Source of the DNA: CAMPKL01 sp963805925 | GTDB taxonomy: Bacteria; Acidobacteriota; Terriglobia; Bryobacterales; UBA6623 | DNA length: 64,000 nt | Assembly (NCBI GenBank): GCA_963805925.1 | Contig: CAWDWB010000003.1 | Location: forward strand, 744,001-808,000 | Direction of reading: 5' to 3' | Part shown: in pieces, positions 1 through 8,995 of the stretch | Numbering within the stretch: position 1 is the first letter of the stretch | Layout of the letters: each line of letters begins with the position of its first letter | Program-made: the position numbers and the translations under genes | Notes under the pieces: generated by a model | What the model was told of the DNA's origin: nothing | The model's input: the letters and a program-made list of their open reading frames with translations, nothing else | Database searches by the model: none

Positions 1-1
1 C

Positions 2-211
2 GCTGCGGGGACGCATATCTCGGCCTGTTTGCCGAACTCGTTTATTCAGGAGACGCCGTTCTCGACGAATGCTGCCGATCAGCGAATGCGGCAACGCATT
101 TCCGGTTGGGACGAGAGGCCAGTCGACGGATTCTTTCCGCTGCTTGAAGGCCCTGGCCTCGGGCTGCAGGTCGACGATGCGGCATTGGCCGAGTTCACCA
201 TCGCCAGTTGA
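2..211 (+). CDS. enolase-superfamily protein, C-terminal end (partial)
   Basis: The frame is open from the window edge to TGA at 209-211, so only the last 69 or so residues are present. The segment SACLPNSFIQE followed by FPLLEGPGLGLQVDDAALAEF matches the end of mandelate racemase/muconate lactonizing enzymes: the barrel strand ending in PNFLIQE, then the capping tail with GPGLG. The stop is 10 bp before another enolase-superfamily gene, so the two were probably a tandem pair in one operon. The substrate cannot be told from this fragment. Confidence 0.75.
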   Translation, partial: AAGTHISACLPNSFIQETPFSTNAADQRMRQRISGWDERPVDGFFPLLEGPGLGLQVDDAALAEFTIAS

Positions 212-221
212 GGAGACGTTC

Positions 222-1577
222 ATGAATCGCAGACAACTACTCAAGACGTCCCTGCTCGGCGCTGCCGCTATGCAGGCGTTTGCGTCGCCGCAAAGCACGC
301 GCCAAATGCTGGCTGAGTGCGGTTGTGCGCCGATGGCGGCCGCCGCGCTGGCATTGCCTTCAGCGCCGCGGCTGAAAGTGACCGGCATGAAAGTTTTTGG
401 CGTGAGTCCGCCATTCGTGCCGCGGGACCGGCCCTACGTGTTCGTCAAGATCGAGACAGACGCCGGCGTTGTCGGCTGGGGCGAAGCGACGCTCGAAGGC
501 AAGGCCGAGTCGGCGATGCAGGCTGTCCGCGACATGAGCTACGCGATCATCGGGCAGGACCCGATGCAGGTGGAGCATCACTGGCAGTCGATGTACATCC
601 ACGGCTTCTATCGGGCGGGACCAGTGCTGGGCTCGGCGATCTCGGGTATCGATCAAGCGCTGTGGGACATTCGCGGCAAGGTGTTGGGCAAGCCTGTTTA
701 TGAGTTGTTGGGCGGCCCTGTGGATGAGCGCGGCGTGCGCGGCTACTACCACCTGATCTCGGACCAAACGATGAAGTTGATGCCGCCTAACGCAACGTTC
801 CGCGAGCAAGTGCGCATCATTCGCGGACTCGCCGAGAAGCATGGCGTCACGGCGTTCAAGACGGGCGTGCCGGACTTCTACGAATTTCTCGATACGCACG
901 AGCGCATCAAGGAAGCCGTCGATCATTTGTTCATCTTGCGCGAAGAGATGGGCGACAAGATCGACATCGCCATCGACTTCCACGCCAAGGCGGGTCCGAC
1001 GGTAGCCTCGATGATTTGCAAGGAAGTCGAGTCGCTGAACCTGCTGTTCATGGAAGAGGTTTGCCCGCCTGAGAACGTGAAGGCCATGAAGCGCGTCTCG
1101 GACCGCACGACGGTGCCCATCGCAACGGGTGAGCGGTTGATCACACACTACGGCTGCCGCGAAGTGATCGAGCAGAAGGTCGTCGATATTTTGCAGCCGG
1201 ACGTGAACCACGTGGGCGGCATCAGCGCGTTGTGGAAAGTCGCGGCGATGGCCGAGGCATCGGGAATTCAGATGGCGCCGCACGCGTGCGAAGGCCCCGT
1301 TGGGGCGATCGCTTCGATGCATGTGGATGCGGCGATGCCGAATTTTCTGGTGCAAGAAATCTGCAGCGGCGTTGAGCCGGAAGATAAAGAGAAAATGTGG
1401 GAAGAGTGGATGGGCTTCCCGGCCATGCGCATGGTCGACGGCTACTACCCGCTCAACGATAGGCCCGGGCTAGGATTTGAACTAAACGAAGAAGACTTTC
1501 AGAAGTACCCGTTCCAGGGGACGAAGCCGTTCATGCTGCTGCCGACCAATGACGACGGCTCGATTGCTTCGCCTTAA
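222..1577 (+). CDS. Tat-exported enolase-superfamily dehydratase (galactonate/mannonate dehydratase-like)
   Basis: A 451-residue protein. The ATG at 222 has GAGGAGA upstream, and it begins MNRRQLLKTSLLGAAA, a twin-arginine signal. The enolase N-terminal domain follows, then a TIM barrel. Metal ligands fit DIAIDFHAK (Asp plus the dehydratase His), FMEEVCPPEN (Glu) and ATGERL (Glu). PDVNHVGG and APHACEGPVG give the Asp and His of the general acid/base pair. This layout is that of acid-sugar dehydratases such as DgoD, which make 2-keto-3-deoxy acids. Export is unusual for the family. It is followed 24 bp later by an exported RraA-like gene, suggesting joint work on a sugar acid. The exact substrate is unknown. 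Confidence 0.85.
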   Translation: MNRRQLLKTSLLGAAAMQAFASPQSTRQMLAECGCAPMAAAALALPSAPRLKVTGMKVFGVSPPFVPRDRPYVFVKIETDAGVVGWGEATLEGKAESAMQAVRDMSYAIIGQDPMQVEHHWQSMYIHGFYRAGPVLGSAISGIDQALWDIRGKVLGKPVYELLGGPVDERGVRGYYHLISDQTMKLMPPNATFREQVRIIRGLAEKHGVTAFKTGVPDFYEFLDTHERIKEAVDHLFILREEMGDKIDIAIDFHAKAGPTVASMICKEVESLNLLFMEEVCPPENVKAMKRVSDRTTVPIATGERLITHYGCREVIEQKVVDILQPDVNHVGGISALWKVAAMAEASGIQMAPHACEGPVGAIASMHVDAAMPNFLVQEICSGVEPEDKEKMWEEWMGFPAMRMVDGYYPLNDRPGLGFELNEEDFQKYPFQGTKPFMLLPTNDDGSIASP

Positions 1578-1601
1578 TCAGACAGTTAGGATGTTGATGC
1601 C

Positions 1602-2558
1602 ATGACTTTACTGCACCGTACGTTCGTTCTCAGCGCGTTCGCCGCGATCTTCGTCACGGGCGCTTTCGCTCAGCCGGGGATCTTCACCAAGGCGGACCTC
1701 GTCGAGTACACGCCGGAATGGGCCGGCGAGCGATTCGCTGACGGGCGACCGAAGGTGCCGGACGACATCATCGAGCGCATGAAGGCCGTCACGCTGGAGG
1801 AAGCCTGGGCCACGCTGCGCAGCGAAGGTTTTACTCATCAGTACGAAGAAGGTTGGATGCAGATCCACCCGGACAAGGTGTTGGTTGGGCGTGCCCTGAC
1901 GGCGGTGTGGATGCCGGGCCGGCCGGACGTCCACAAGGTCATCGCAGAGAAGGGCAAGAAGGACGGGCGCATCGGCGGCCAGAACGCCTGGCCGGTGGAC
2001 CTGCTGCAGCAAGGCGACGTCTACGTCTGCGACCACTTCGGCCTGCATGTGAACGGCGCCTCGATCGGCGACAACGTGGCCAACGCGATCTACGCCAAGA
2101 GCGGCAACGGTATCGTCTACGACGGCACAATCCGGGACATCAACGGACTGAACGCACTTGAGAATTTCACGTCTTTCGTGCGCGCCTACCACCCCTCGCA
2201 CCACTTCTCAACGCTGGGCCGGGGTCTGAACTCGACGATGATGGGCATCAATAGCCCCATCCGCATTGGCGAAGTCATGGTCATGCCTGGCGACGTGATT
2301 CTGGGCCGCAACGAGGGTGTGGTCTTCATCCCTGCGCATTTGGCGCAGAAGGTAGTTGAGGACTCCGAGTTGACGCGTCTGCGCGATATGTTCGGCCACC
2401 AGAGGTTGCGGGAGCTGACCTATACGTCGGGACAGATCGATACGCGATGGACGGACGCCATCGAGGCGGATTTCACGGGTTGGCTGCGGCAGAACGTAGA
2501 TAGCTTGCCCGTGCCTGCAGCTGCGGTTCGGGCGATGATCGCTCGGCGGACGCAGTAG
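1602..2558 (+). CDS. exported RraA-like protein (HMG/CHA aldolase or dimethylmenaquinone methyltransferase-like fold)
   Basis: A 318-residue protein with a Sec-type signal (LSAFAAIFVTGAFAQ). The RraA core follows: GDVYVCDHFG, then GASIGDNVANAIYAKSGNG and VYDGTIRDINGL, the last being the G-x-x-R-D motif that binds pyruvate and Mg in aldolase-type members. Members act either as RNase E regulators or as 4-hydroxy-4-methyl-2-oxoglutarate/oxaloacetate lyases. With a signal peptide, an RNase E role is excluded, so a lyase is more likely. A paralogue lies at 14082..15008. It shares an operon with the upstream enolase homologue (24 bp gap). Confidence 0.85.
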   Translation: MTLLHRTFVLSAFAAIFVTGAFAQPGIFTKADLVEYTPEWAGERFADGRPKVPDDIIERMKAVTLEEAWATLRSEGFTHQYEEGWMQIHPDKVLVGRALTAVWMPGRPDVHKVIAEKGKKDGRIGGQNAWPVDLLQQGDVYVCDHFGLHVNGASIGDNVANAIYAKSGNGIVYDGTIRDINGLNALENFTSFVRAYHPSHHFSTLGRGLNSTMMGINSPIRIGEVMVMPGDVILGRNEGVVFIPAHLAQKVVEDSELTRLRDMFGHQRLRELTYTSGQIDTRWTDAIEADFTGWLRQNVDSLPVPAAAVRAMIARRTQ

Positions 2559-2565
2559 TCAATCG

Positions 2566-2766
2566 ATGCCATCGAAGCAATCTGTGTCCGTGGAGATCGA
2601 GCGTGAAGCGGACGGGCGTATGCTCGCCTCCGTACCGGAGCTTCCTGGTGTGATGGCTTATCGTGCTTCCGAAAGGCAGGCTCTCCGCAAGGTGAGAGCG
2701 CTTGCGCGTCGAGTTCTGATCGACATGATCGAGAATGGCGAAAGTTTGCCTAGACGGGCCTTTTGA
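2566..2766 (+). CDS. HicB-like antitoxin-type protein, solitary
   Basis: A 66-residue protein starting 7 bp after the RraA-like stop. The pattern VEIEREADGRMLASVPELPGVMAYRAS is the HicB/UPF0150 fold, where a short beta sheet carries the ELPG motif. HicB proteins usually neutralise the HicA mRNA interferase. No HicA-sized double-stranded RNA-binding protein lies on either side, so it is an orphan antitoxin or a regulator. The 3' end overlaps the convergent gene at 2750..3145 by 17 bp. Confidence 0.7.
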   Translation: MPSKQSVSVEIEREADGRMLASVPELPGVMAYRASERQALRKVRALARRVLIDMIENGESLPRRAF

Positions 2767-3145
2767 GCGCGAAACGCGCTAAATCTCCGAGCATGAGGCT
2801 GGCGAGGCCGACGGGCAGTCCGAGGACAAGGATCAACGGGCCCTCATTGTGAAATAGCGAAGCAAGAGACGCCCCGCCAATCGTCTGAGTCGCAAGATGG
2901 GCCGCCACGATTCCTACCGGCACAACCCAACGCCACTTTAGGTTCAACGCGCCAGCTGCAAACGACGCAACGATGAGCCAAACTCCGAGCAACGTGGAGT
3001 CCCACACGTAGACGACATCACCGTGACCCCAGGGATCAAAATCGCAATCGAAGCACCACGGAAGGGGATGTACAGCCAAAACGGCAAACGTCAGTAAGGA
3101 AACCCAAACCGCAGTGTACATTCGCCAATTTCCCAAGGCAGGCAT
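2750..3145 (-). CDS. small integral membrane protein, unknown function
   Basis: A 131-residue protein read from the ATG at 3145; a second ATG at 3121 is possible. The frame is open further upstream, but that extension only mirrors the neighbouring dehydrogenase and is Arg-rich, so it was discarded. About four hydrophobic segments are visible (near VWVSLLTFAVLAV, LGVWLIVASFAAGAL, VVPVGIVAAHLA and LILVLGLPVGLASLML), plus a CFDC pair. No family recognised. It sits 14 bp downstream of the sugar dehydrogenase on the same strand and may be cotranscribed. Confidence 0.55.
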   Translation of the reverse strand: MPALGNWRMYTAVWVSLLTFAVLAVHPLPWCFDCDFDPWGHGDVVYVWDSTLLGVWLIVASFAAGALNLKWRWVVPVGIVAAHLATQTIGGASLASLFHNEGPLILVLGLPVGLASLMLGDLARFALKRPV

Positions 3146-3159
3146 GGCATTCGCCGACT

Positions 3160-4551
3160 CTACTGCGGCGTTAGGCGCAGCACCTGATCCGGTTCGTTGA
3201 GCAGGACCCAGATTGCGCCGTCGGGGCCTGTTTTGATGTCGCGGACGCGGCCGTAGCCTTTGAGGAAGATTTCTTCTTCGGCGACCTTCTCGCCGTCGAG
3301 CTTTAAGCGCTTGATCTCTTGGAAGACGAGGGCGCCGGCGAAGGCTTGGTTCTTCCATTTGGGGAACAGGTCGCCGGTGTAGAACTCCAAAGCGCTGATT
3401 CCGGGTGAGGGCTTCCAGTATTTGACGGGCTGCTCCATGCCTTCTTTCTCGGTGAGCAAGGAGATTGGCGTGCCGTCGTAGTCGAGGCCGTAGGTAATGA
3501 CCGGCCAGCCGTAGTTGCGGCCCAGGCGCAGTACGTTGATCTCGTCGCCGCCCATCGGGCCGTGCTCGGTGCCCCAGATCTCACCGGTTACGGGATGCTG
3601 AGCGATGCCTTGTACGTTGCGGTTGCCGACGGTGTAGATGGCCTGCAGAGCATCCGTTCGCCCCGCGTAGGGGTTGTCCGCCGGGATCGAGCCGTCGCGG
3701 TTGATGCGGTAGGTTTTGCCGGCGGGCTTGTTGAGCCGCTGCACGTCGTCGTTCTCGCGGATGTCGCCGATGGTGAAGTACAAGTAGCCGTCTTTGTCGA
3801 ACAGCAGGCGGCAGCCCCAACGGCCGCGATTGACGAAGTAGTCTTCGTCGGGGACGTTGAAGAGCAACTCTTGCTCGACCCATTTGTGGTCAGCGGTGAC
3901 GCGTCCGCGGATGATGCGAGTCATGGCGGGGCGCTCTTCGGTGGGGCCGCTGTCGCCGAGCGGGTGGACGTAGCCCATGTAGACCCAACCGTTGTTGGCG
4001 TAGTCCGGGTCCAAGGCGATGTCGAGTTGGCCTCCGGTGCCGTACTGGATGGTTTCGGGCGTGCCGGTGATCGGCTCGGGATCGAGCTTGCCGTCGATGA
4101 GCCAGCGCAGGCCGCCGCGCTGCTCGCTGATCAGGGCGCGGTGGTCGTCGACCCACTCGATGCCCCAAGGCGCGGAGCGAAACCCTTCGGTGACGACGCG
4201 CTCGATATGCACGTCGTAATCGGTCATGTGCAGCGTGTCGGGCTTGGCAACCGGGGCGGCAGGCAGCGTATCGCGGCTAGCGATGACATAGTCGACGATC
4301 GACTGGATCTGCTCCTCCGGAATCAGCTTCAGCCACGCCGCCATCTCGGTTCCGGCAACGCCGTAGCGGACGGTCCTCAGCAGTTCGTCCCGGGAGCCGC
4401 CGTACATCCAGTCGGTCTTGCGCAACGCCGAGTGTTGGCCGCCCTCCATTTGCGCGCCGTGACAGCCGGCGCAGTAGTTCTGATAGAGTTCGGCGGCAGG
4501 CTGAGCGTAGGCCGCGGCGGCTAGAAAGAGGGCAAGAATGGCGGTCTTCAT
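3160..4551 (-). CDS. cytochrome c / PQQ-type sugar dehydrogenase fusion (glucose/sorbosone dehydrogenase family)
   Basis: A 463-residue exported protein. The start at 4551 gives MKTAILALFLAAAAYAQ, a clean Sec signal; an ATG 21 bp upstream is less good. Residues 20-110 form a c-type cytochrome with the haem site CAGCH. The rest is a soluble glucose dehydrogenase/sorbosone dehydrogenase propeller, with APWGIEW near its start, then YTVGNRNVQGIAQHP and GTEHGPMGGDEIN, the usual family signature with catalytic His. It would oxidise an aldose in the periplasm and pass electrons to its own haem. The sugar is not predictable. Confidence 0.85.
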   Translation of the reverse strand: MKTAILALFLAAAAYAQPAAELYQNYCAGCHGAQMEGGQHSALRKTDWMYGGSRDELLRTVRYGVAGTEMAAWLKLIPEEQIQSIVDYVIASRDTLPAAPVAKPDTLHMTDYDVHIERVVTEGFRSAPWGIEWVDDHRALISEQRGGLRWLIDGKLDPEPITGTPETIQYGTGGQLDIALDPDYANNGWVYMGYVHPLGDSGPTEERPAMTRIIRGRVTADHKWVEQELLFNVPDEDYFVNRGRWGCRLLFDKDGYLYFTIGDIRENDDVQRLNKPAGKTYRINRDGSIPADNPYAGRTDALQAIYTVGNRNVQGIAQHPVTGEIWGTEHGPMGGDEINVLRLGRNYGWPVITYGLDYDGTPISLLTEKEGMEQPVKYWKPSPGISALEFYTGDLFPKWKNQAFAGALVFQEIKRLKLDGEKVAEEEIFLKGYGRVRDIKTGPDGAIWVLLNEPDQVLRLTPQ

Positions 4552-4718
4552 GGGCGCCAGCCAGTCTATCACCTTCTCCTGTCTTGGTCAGTTTGGGGAC
4601 TTGCCTTGGGCGGTAACGGATTTGTCACGACGCTGCGGTCAAGACCTGGTTGGTGGGCGATCAGGCCCACGACGATGTCACGGCAGTGGCGTTGGTCCGC
4701 GAAGACTAGCTGTCCTGT

Positions 4719-6146
4719 TTAGGGACGCGAGTAGGCGCTCCAAGTATGTTCGGGCAACTCGATCGACGCCAGATGACGATACGATGTGGGCGGCTGGATG
4801 CCCTTGCCGTCCTCGACGATGACTACATCGCAGTCGCTGGGCGTTTCATTTTTCCAACTCACAAAGGTCTTGCGTTGATGGAAGAGCGGTGCGTCGAGTT
4901 CCCGGAAGACGGTCCAGCTGAGTTCGGCGACGATGCAGACGCGTGGGTCGGCGCCGGGATAGGCGGATGAGAGGGCCTGCGTCAGCCGGGCGTGCTCGGC
5001 TTGTACGAGAGCATTCGTTTCCGGCCGCCCGTGAATCGCTTGGGGCTGAACTCCCGTCGCCAATCCGATGAGGATTGCCGCGGCGACGAGCAGTCTGACT
5101 GCCTGCGGCGCCGATCGGGAGGCATGAATCGTCAGCGGGGCCAGAGCAAAGCTGAGCTCAAGCAAAGGCCAGCCCACTCGCACGTTGCCGGGAGTCACGT
5201 GCCAGGGGTCGAGCAATAGAACGAGGCCGTAGACGATGGCCAAAGCGACCGGTATCGCCCGGATCATCGTCTTGGAGAATTCCGAGTCGTCGAAGAGCCG
5301 CAGGAAACTCTTTTTGGCCCAAAGAGCGAGCGCCGCGCAGGCGACTCCGACACCGGCAGCCACTGGAAGCACCCGGCCGCCGACAAGTCCTAGCCTCATG
5401 CTCTCAGCGGAGCTGATGGAGTGCGAGCTCGGCTCTCCGGGAACGTACATGAGAGGCCATTCGATGGGCATGGAAGGCAGCCGCCCATAGACGATCAGGT
5501 AGATCAGCGGCACGCAGACGACGAGCCAAAGAATGGGTACAGCCCACAAAGAGGCGCAGGCCAGCAAACGGCGGCGGTCCGCAAGCAAGCTGCGCAGTCC
5601 GACCAAGGTCGCTGCAAACAGATAGATCCAATAGGCGTCACGAGTCATCAACGCCGCCGCGGCGCAGAGCAGGGCTAGCCAAGAAAATGTGGCGGCACGG
5701 GAGACGAAGAACAGAAAGGCGAAGAAGAGCGCGGCGCCGATCGGTTCCTGCATGAGCGGTTGCGTATCAACGTTCAGCTGCTGAGCGGCGAAACAGACAA
5801 CGGCGACTATGGCAAAGATCGTCGAAGACGGACTCTTGCCCAAGATCCCGCGCCAGTAGAAGCCGAGGCAAATCATGGCCGCCCAAGAGTAGAAGGCCGA
5901 GATCAGCTTCACGCCGGCTACAGGCAACCCGAGCAGATGGTAGAGCCAAATGTGAACCTGTAAAAACGGCAGCCAAATGCGGTTGCTGAACTTGACGACC
6001 GGCCGGTTGGCGAAAAAGACTCGATAGCCGGAATCCCCGACAAATATCGGATCGCCGAAGTACAACCAGGCTTGGTAGGAGGCGATGAGCGTTGCAGCCA
6101 GGCAGATCAAAAGCCCGCCCCAACCCAATTGACGAATCCGGATCAC
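4719..6146 (-). CDS. multi-pass membrane protein, glycosyltransferase-C-like
   Basis: A 475-residue protein with a GTG start at 6146 that overlaps the stop of the upstream deacetylase-like gene by 4 bp, so the two are translationally coupled. It has about ten hydrophobic helices and a soluble C-terminal tail of roughly 90 residues. An acidic pair in the first loop (FGDPIFVGDSGYR) recalls the Asp-containing first loop of GT-C mannosyl/arabinosyl transferases. No confident family match. Its neighbour suggests a role in surface glycan or glycolipid assembly. Confidence 0.6.
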   Translation of the reverse strand: MIRIRQLGWGGLLICLAATLIASYQAWLYFGDPIFVGDSGYRVFFANRPVVKFSNRIWLPFLQVHIWLYHLLGLPVAGVKLISAFYSWAAMICLGFYWRGILGKSPSSTIFAIVAVVCFAAQQLNVDTQPLMQEPIGAALFFAFLFFVSRAATFSWLALLCAAAALMTRDAYWIYLFAATLVGLRSLLADRRRLLACASLWAVPILWLVVCVPLIYLIVYGRLPSMPIEWPLMYVPGEPSSHSISSAESMRLGLVGGRVLPVAAGVGVACAALALWAKKSFLRLFDDSEFSKTMIRAIPVALAIVYGLVLLLDPWHVTPGNVRVGWPLLELSFALAPLTIHASRSAPQAVRLLVAAAILIGLATGVQPQAIHGRPETNALVQAEHARLTQALSSAYPGADPRVCIVAELSWTVFRELDAPLFHQRKTFVSWKNETPSDCDVVIVEDGKGIQPPTSYRHLASIELPEHTWSAYSRP

Positions 6147-7522
6147 CCGAATAGGACCTGACTTGCGCCCTTGGGCAGATCGAAACAGACCGTCGCCGTC
6201 CCACCCTGCCGATAGAAGGTTCCGGCGACCAGCCGCAGAGGATCCCGCACCTCCGCAAGAGCAATTTCGCGCCCCGCCAGAGCAACTCGCGGCGCGGCCT
6301 CGGATTCTGCGGCGATGCGCACGGTAAAGTCGGGCGCCGCAAAGGGCGCGGCGAAGCGCATGCCATGTGGGCTTTTCTCAATACCGGTCAGCTCTTTTGC
6401 GGCCCAGTAACGGGCGATCTCGCTCAGTTTCATCCAGCGCAGGTTGTCGTACTTGGCGTGCATTCGCCGAACCGCTTCTTGGAAGATCTGAAAGCCGGAC
6501 TCTTGCCCGTTGAAATGGATGCCGGTCCAATGGGCCAGCATCAACGCGGGCTCGCCGCGGTCAATGACTTCGACCATGCGTCCGCTGTTGAGGTCCGCGG
6601 TGATGAACTTATCGACGTCGCCGTGCTCGGTGCAATCCCATCCGCCGGTCCAATCACCGGTGCAAGCGACGATCGAGACGACGCAGCGGGGATCATCGGT
6701 GGCGAGTCCTGAGGCGTACTCGACGCGCGGCTGGACCGTCTCGCTACCCGAGTCGATTACGTACTTGAAGTAGTGAGGAATCTCAGTGCCGAATACGTCG
6801 CGCACCGACTGAAACGTGGCCTGGGCCAACTCGCCCTTCACGCCGCTGCCGAACCCGCCGGGCGTGGTGATGCCCTGGCAATCAAGACCGACATTCTTCA
6901 GAATCCCCAACGCGTAGTTCAGGTAGTTGGTCAGCTCGTCCACCGACTTGCCGTCCGTCCAGCGCCAGTTCTCCATATACTCGAGCCCAAACCGCGGAAT
7001 CGGGTGTCCTGTCTTGGTGTCGATGACGCGGGTGTGCGTGACCATCTCGGGATGGATATCCCAGTTGGGCATCATCAGGTTACGAACGAGATCGACGCTG
7101 GCTTTTAGTTCTTGGCTCGTCCAGCCCGGCAGTTCGCGGTCAATCCGTCCCACGCAAGCCGGGTACGGAACGATGCTGTACTTGCCTTTGATTTCATGCT
7201 CGCCGCACCACTCGCCGAACTTGCGCACGAAATCGTCAGGGATCTCCACCGGCATCGAGCGCCAATCCTGCGTGTAGCTCTTGTAGTCGTAAGCGGCGGC
7301 GAACTGCGGGATCGAGAAGTGGTTCAGGTTCACCAGGCAAGTCGAGTCGTCGATGATGAACGACAAAGGCACGCGATTCCGCGGGTTCAGCACCGTTACG
7401 GAAGCGTCTTGGACGGGCCGCTCTCCGTGGATCGGGTCAATGGCGAACGCCGGCCGGGCCAAATAGCCGGCGGCGGCCCCCGCGCCCATCTGCAGCAAAC
7501 GCCTTCGTGAGAGAGCTGTCAT
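6143..7522 (-). CDS. Tat-exported polysaccharide-deacetylase-like protein
   Basis: A 459-residue protein. It begins MTALSRRRLLQMGAGAAAG, a strong twin-arginine signal. The mature part has FIIDDSTCLVNLNHF, with an Asp pair on the first strand as in NodB-type barrels, then HPEMVTHTRV (metal-binding His spacing), GITTPGGFGSG and LAHWTGIHFNGQE near the end. These suggest a carbohydrate esterase 4-like fold, but the canonical H-x3-H motif is not obvious, so the activity is inferred. It forms a two-gene unit with the overlapping membrane protein downstream. Confidence 0.6.
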   Translation of the reverse strand: MTALSRRRLLQMGAGAAAGYLARPAFAIDPIHGERPVQDASVTVLNPRNRVPLSFIIDDSTCLVNLNHFSIPQFAAAYDYKSYTQDWRSMPVEIPDDFVRKFGEWCGEHEIKGKYSIVPYPACVGRIDRELPGWTSQELKASVDLVRNLMMPNWDIHPEMVTHTRVIDTKTGHPIPRFGLEYMENWRWTDGKSVDELTNYLNYALGILKNVGLDCQGITTPGGFGSGVKGELAQATFQSVRDVFGTEIPHYFKYVIDSGSETVQPRVEYASGLATDDPRCVVSIVACTGDWTGGWDCTEHGDVDKFITADLNSGRMVEVIDRGEPALMLAHWTGIHFNGQESGFQIFQEAVRRMHAKYDNLRWMKLSEIARYWAAKELTGIEKSPHGMRFAAPFAAPDFTVRIAAESEAAPRVALAGREIALAEVRDPLRLVAGTFYRQGGTATVCFDLPKGASQVLFG

Positions 7523-7569
7523 CGCGAGGCCATTCTACCGCTATCGCCACGTAGCAAAGGGTCAGCGGT

Positions 7570-8967
7570 TCAGTCATCGTCTGCGGGATAGGGGTAGGAA
7601 ATCCCACGCCGGTTGAGCTTGAGCGCGTAAATGCTGTGGGGAAGAAGGAGATGGGAAAGATAGACACTGCCTACGGTCGCGGCCATGAGAGGCAACATGA
7701 CCTGGTAATCGCCGGTCATCTCGAACAAGATGAGGATGGAGGTGGTTGGCGCCTTGGCGGCGGCGGCGAAAAAAGCGGCCATGCCCACCATCGCATAGGC
7801 CCCCGAGGTCGCCGTCCAATCCGGATAGATGGAGTGAGCCAAAGCGCCGAAGGCGCCCCCCAGCATGGCGCCCATGAAAAGGCTAGGGGAGAAAACGCCG
7901 CCCGAGCCGCCGGAGCCAAGAGTGGCGCAGTTCGCGATCAGTTGAGCCAGGAACAGCCCCAGCAGCAGACCGAGGGGAAAGCGCGTCCAGATCGCCGACT
8001 CCATAGCGGGAAGGCCGGTACCGTAGACCTGCGGCGCAAAGCGGAGTACCAGGCCGACCAGCAAGCCGCCCACGGCCGGCTTCAGAGCATCGGGGAAGGG
8101 CCACGCTTGGAAAAAGTCTTCAGCGCGATAGAGCAGTCGCACGTACACGACAGCCGCCAGGCCGACGATGATTCCCATCACGAAGTACAGCGGGATCTCG
8201 GCGGGACTGATGAGTTCGTAGCGAGGCGCGAAGACCGCCGGCGAGTTGCCGAGAAAGTATCTGGCGATAATGCTGGAGCTAAGCGACGTGAGCAGCACCA
8301 GGAGAAAATCGGTCTGGACTCGACCGGTCAGGACTTCCATGGAAAATATCGCGCCGGCAATCGGGGCGTTAAACGTGGCGGCTATGCCGCCGGCCGCACC
8401 GCAAGCCACGAGCGTGCGCACGTGCTGGGACGTCAACTTCGCCAACTGGCCGACGGTCGAGCCGATCGCGGCGCCGATCTGGACCATCGGCCCTTCGCGT
8501 CCGGCCGCCCCGCCGAAGCCGATGGTCAGCGCCGATGCCGCGATCTTGACGCCCACGACGCGTTTTCGAATTACGCCGCCAGAGATCGCTAGGGCGGTCA
8601 TGACTTCGGGCACGCCGTGGCCCTTGGCCTCTTTCGCAAAGCGTTGTGTAATGTAGCCGACGACGAGACCGCCGAGGGCTGGCAGCAAGACCAGGTTTGC
8701 CGGGCCGAAAAACCCCAGCGATCCGGCAACCCTCTGTTGCGCATAGGCGGAAAGCGCCCGCAGCAGCAGCACAAAGCCAACGGACCCCAAACCCGTCAAG
8801 ATTCCCACCATCACGGCCAGGATAATGAGGTAGTTTTGGGCGGGCAGGAAGGAGGCCCGAAGCCAAATCACCAGCCCGTCCCAGGCCGGCCCACGCGAAG
8901 CTATAGCCTGGAGTTTCGAACCCGTCAGGCGCGCCTGACTCGCCGCAGCTCTCAACAACTCTCGCAT
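7570..8967 (-). CDS. ClC-family chloride channel / Cl-/H+ exchanger
   Basis: A 465-residue protein from the ATG at 8967. The frame continues to 9090 but that extension is a basic tract overlapping the next gene. ClC hallmarks are GHGVPE (residues 116-121; the usual Ser of GSGIP is His here), GREGP (156-160, with the gating Glu) and GSGGSGGVFSPSLFMGA. About 12-18 membrane helices are expected and there is no CBS domain. It moves chloride, probably coupled to protons. Transcribed with the HtrA-like gene 28 bp upstream. Confidence 0.92.
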   Translation of the reverse strand: MRELLRAAASQARLTGSKLQAIASRGPAWDGLVIWLRASFLPAQNYLIILAVMVGILTGLGSVGFVLLLRALSAYAQQRVAGSLGFFGPANLVLLPALGGLVVGYITQRFAKEAKGHGVPEVMTALAISGGVIRKRVVGVKIAASALTIGFGGAAGREGPMVQIGAAIGSTVGQLAKLTSQHVRTLVACGAAGGIAATFNAPIAGAIFSMEVLTGRVQTDFLLVLLTSLSSSIIARYFLGNSPAVFAPRYELISPAEIPLYFVMGIIVGLAAVVYVRLLYRAEDFFQAWPFPDALKPAVGGLLVGLVLRFAPQVYGTGLPAMESAIWTRFPLGLLLGLFLAQLIANCATLGSGGSGGVFSPSLFMGAMLGGAFGALAHSIYPDWTATSGAYAMVGMAAFFAAAAKAPTTSILILFEMTGDYQVMLPLMAATVGSVYLSHLLLPHSIYALKLNRRGISYPYPADDD

Positions 8968-8995
8968 TCGTGGGTTTTCCGCATCCTTTTGCCGG

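Noticed and set aside
360..1355. Long leftward open frame opposite the enolase homologue
   Set aside because: It is antisense to a gene with clear catalytic motifs; His/Arg-rich composition and no family resemblance.
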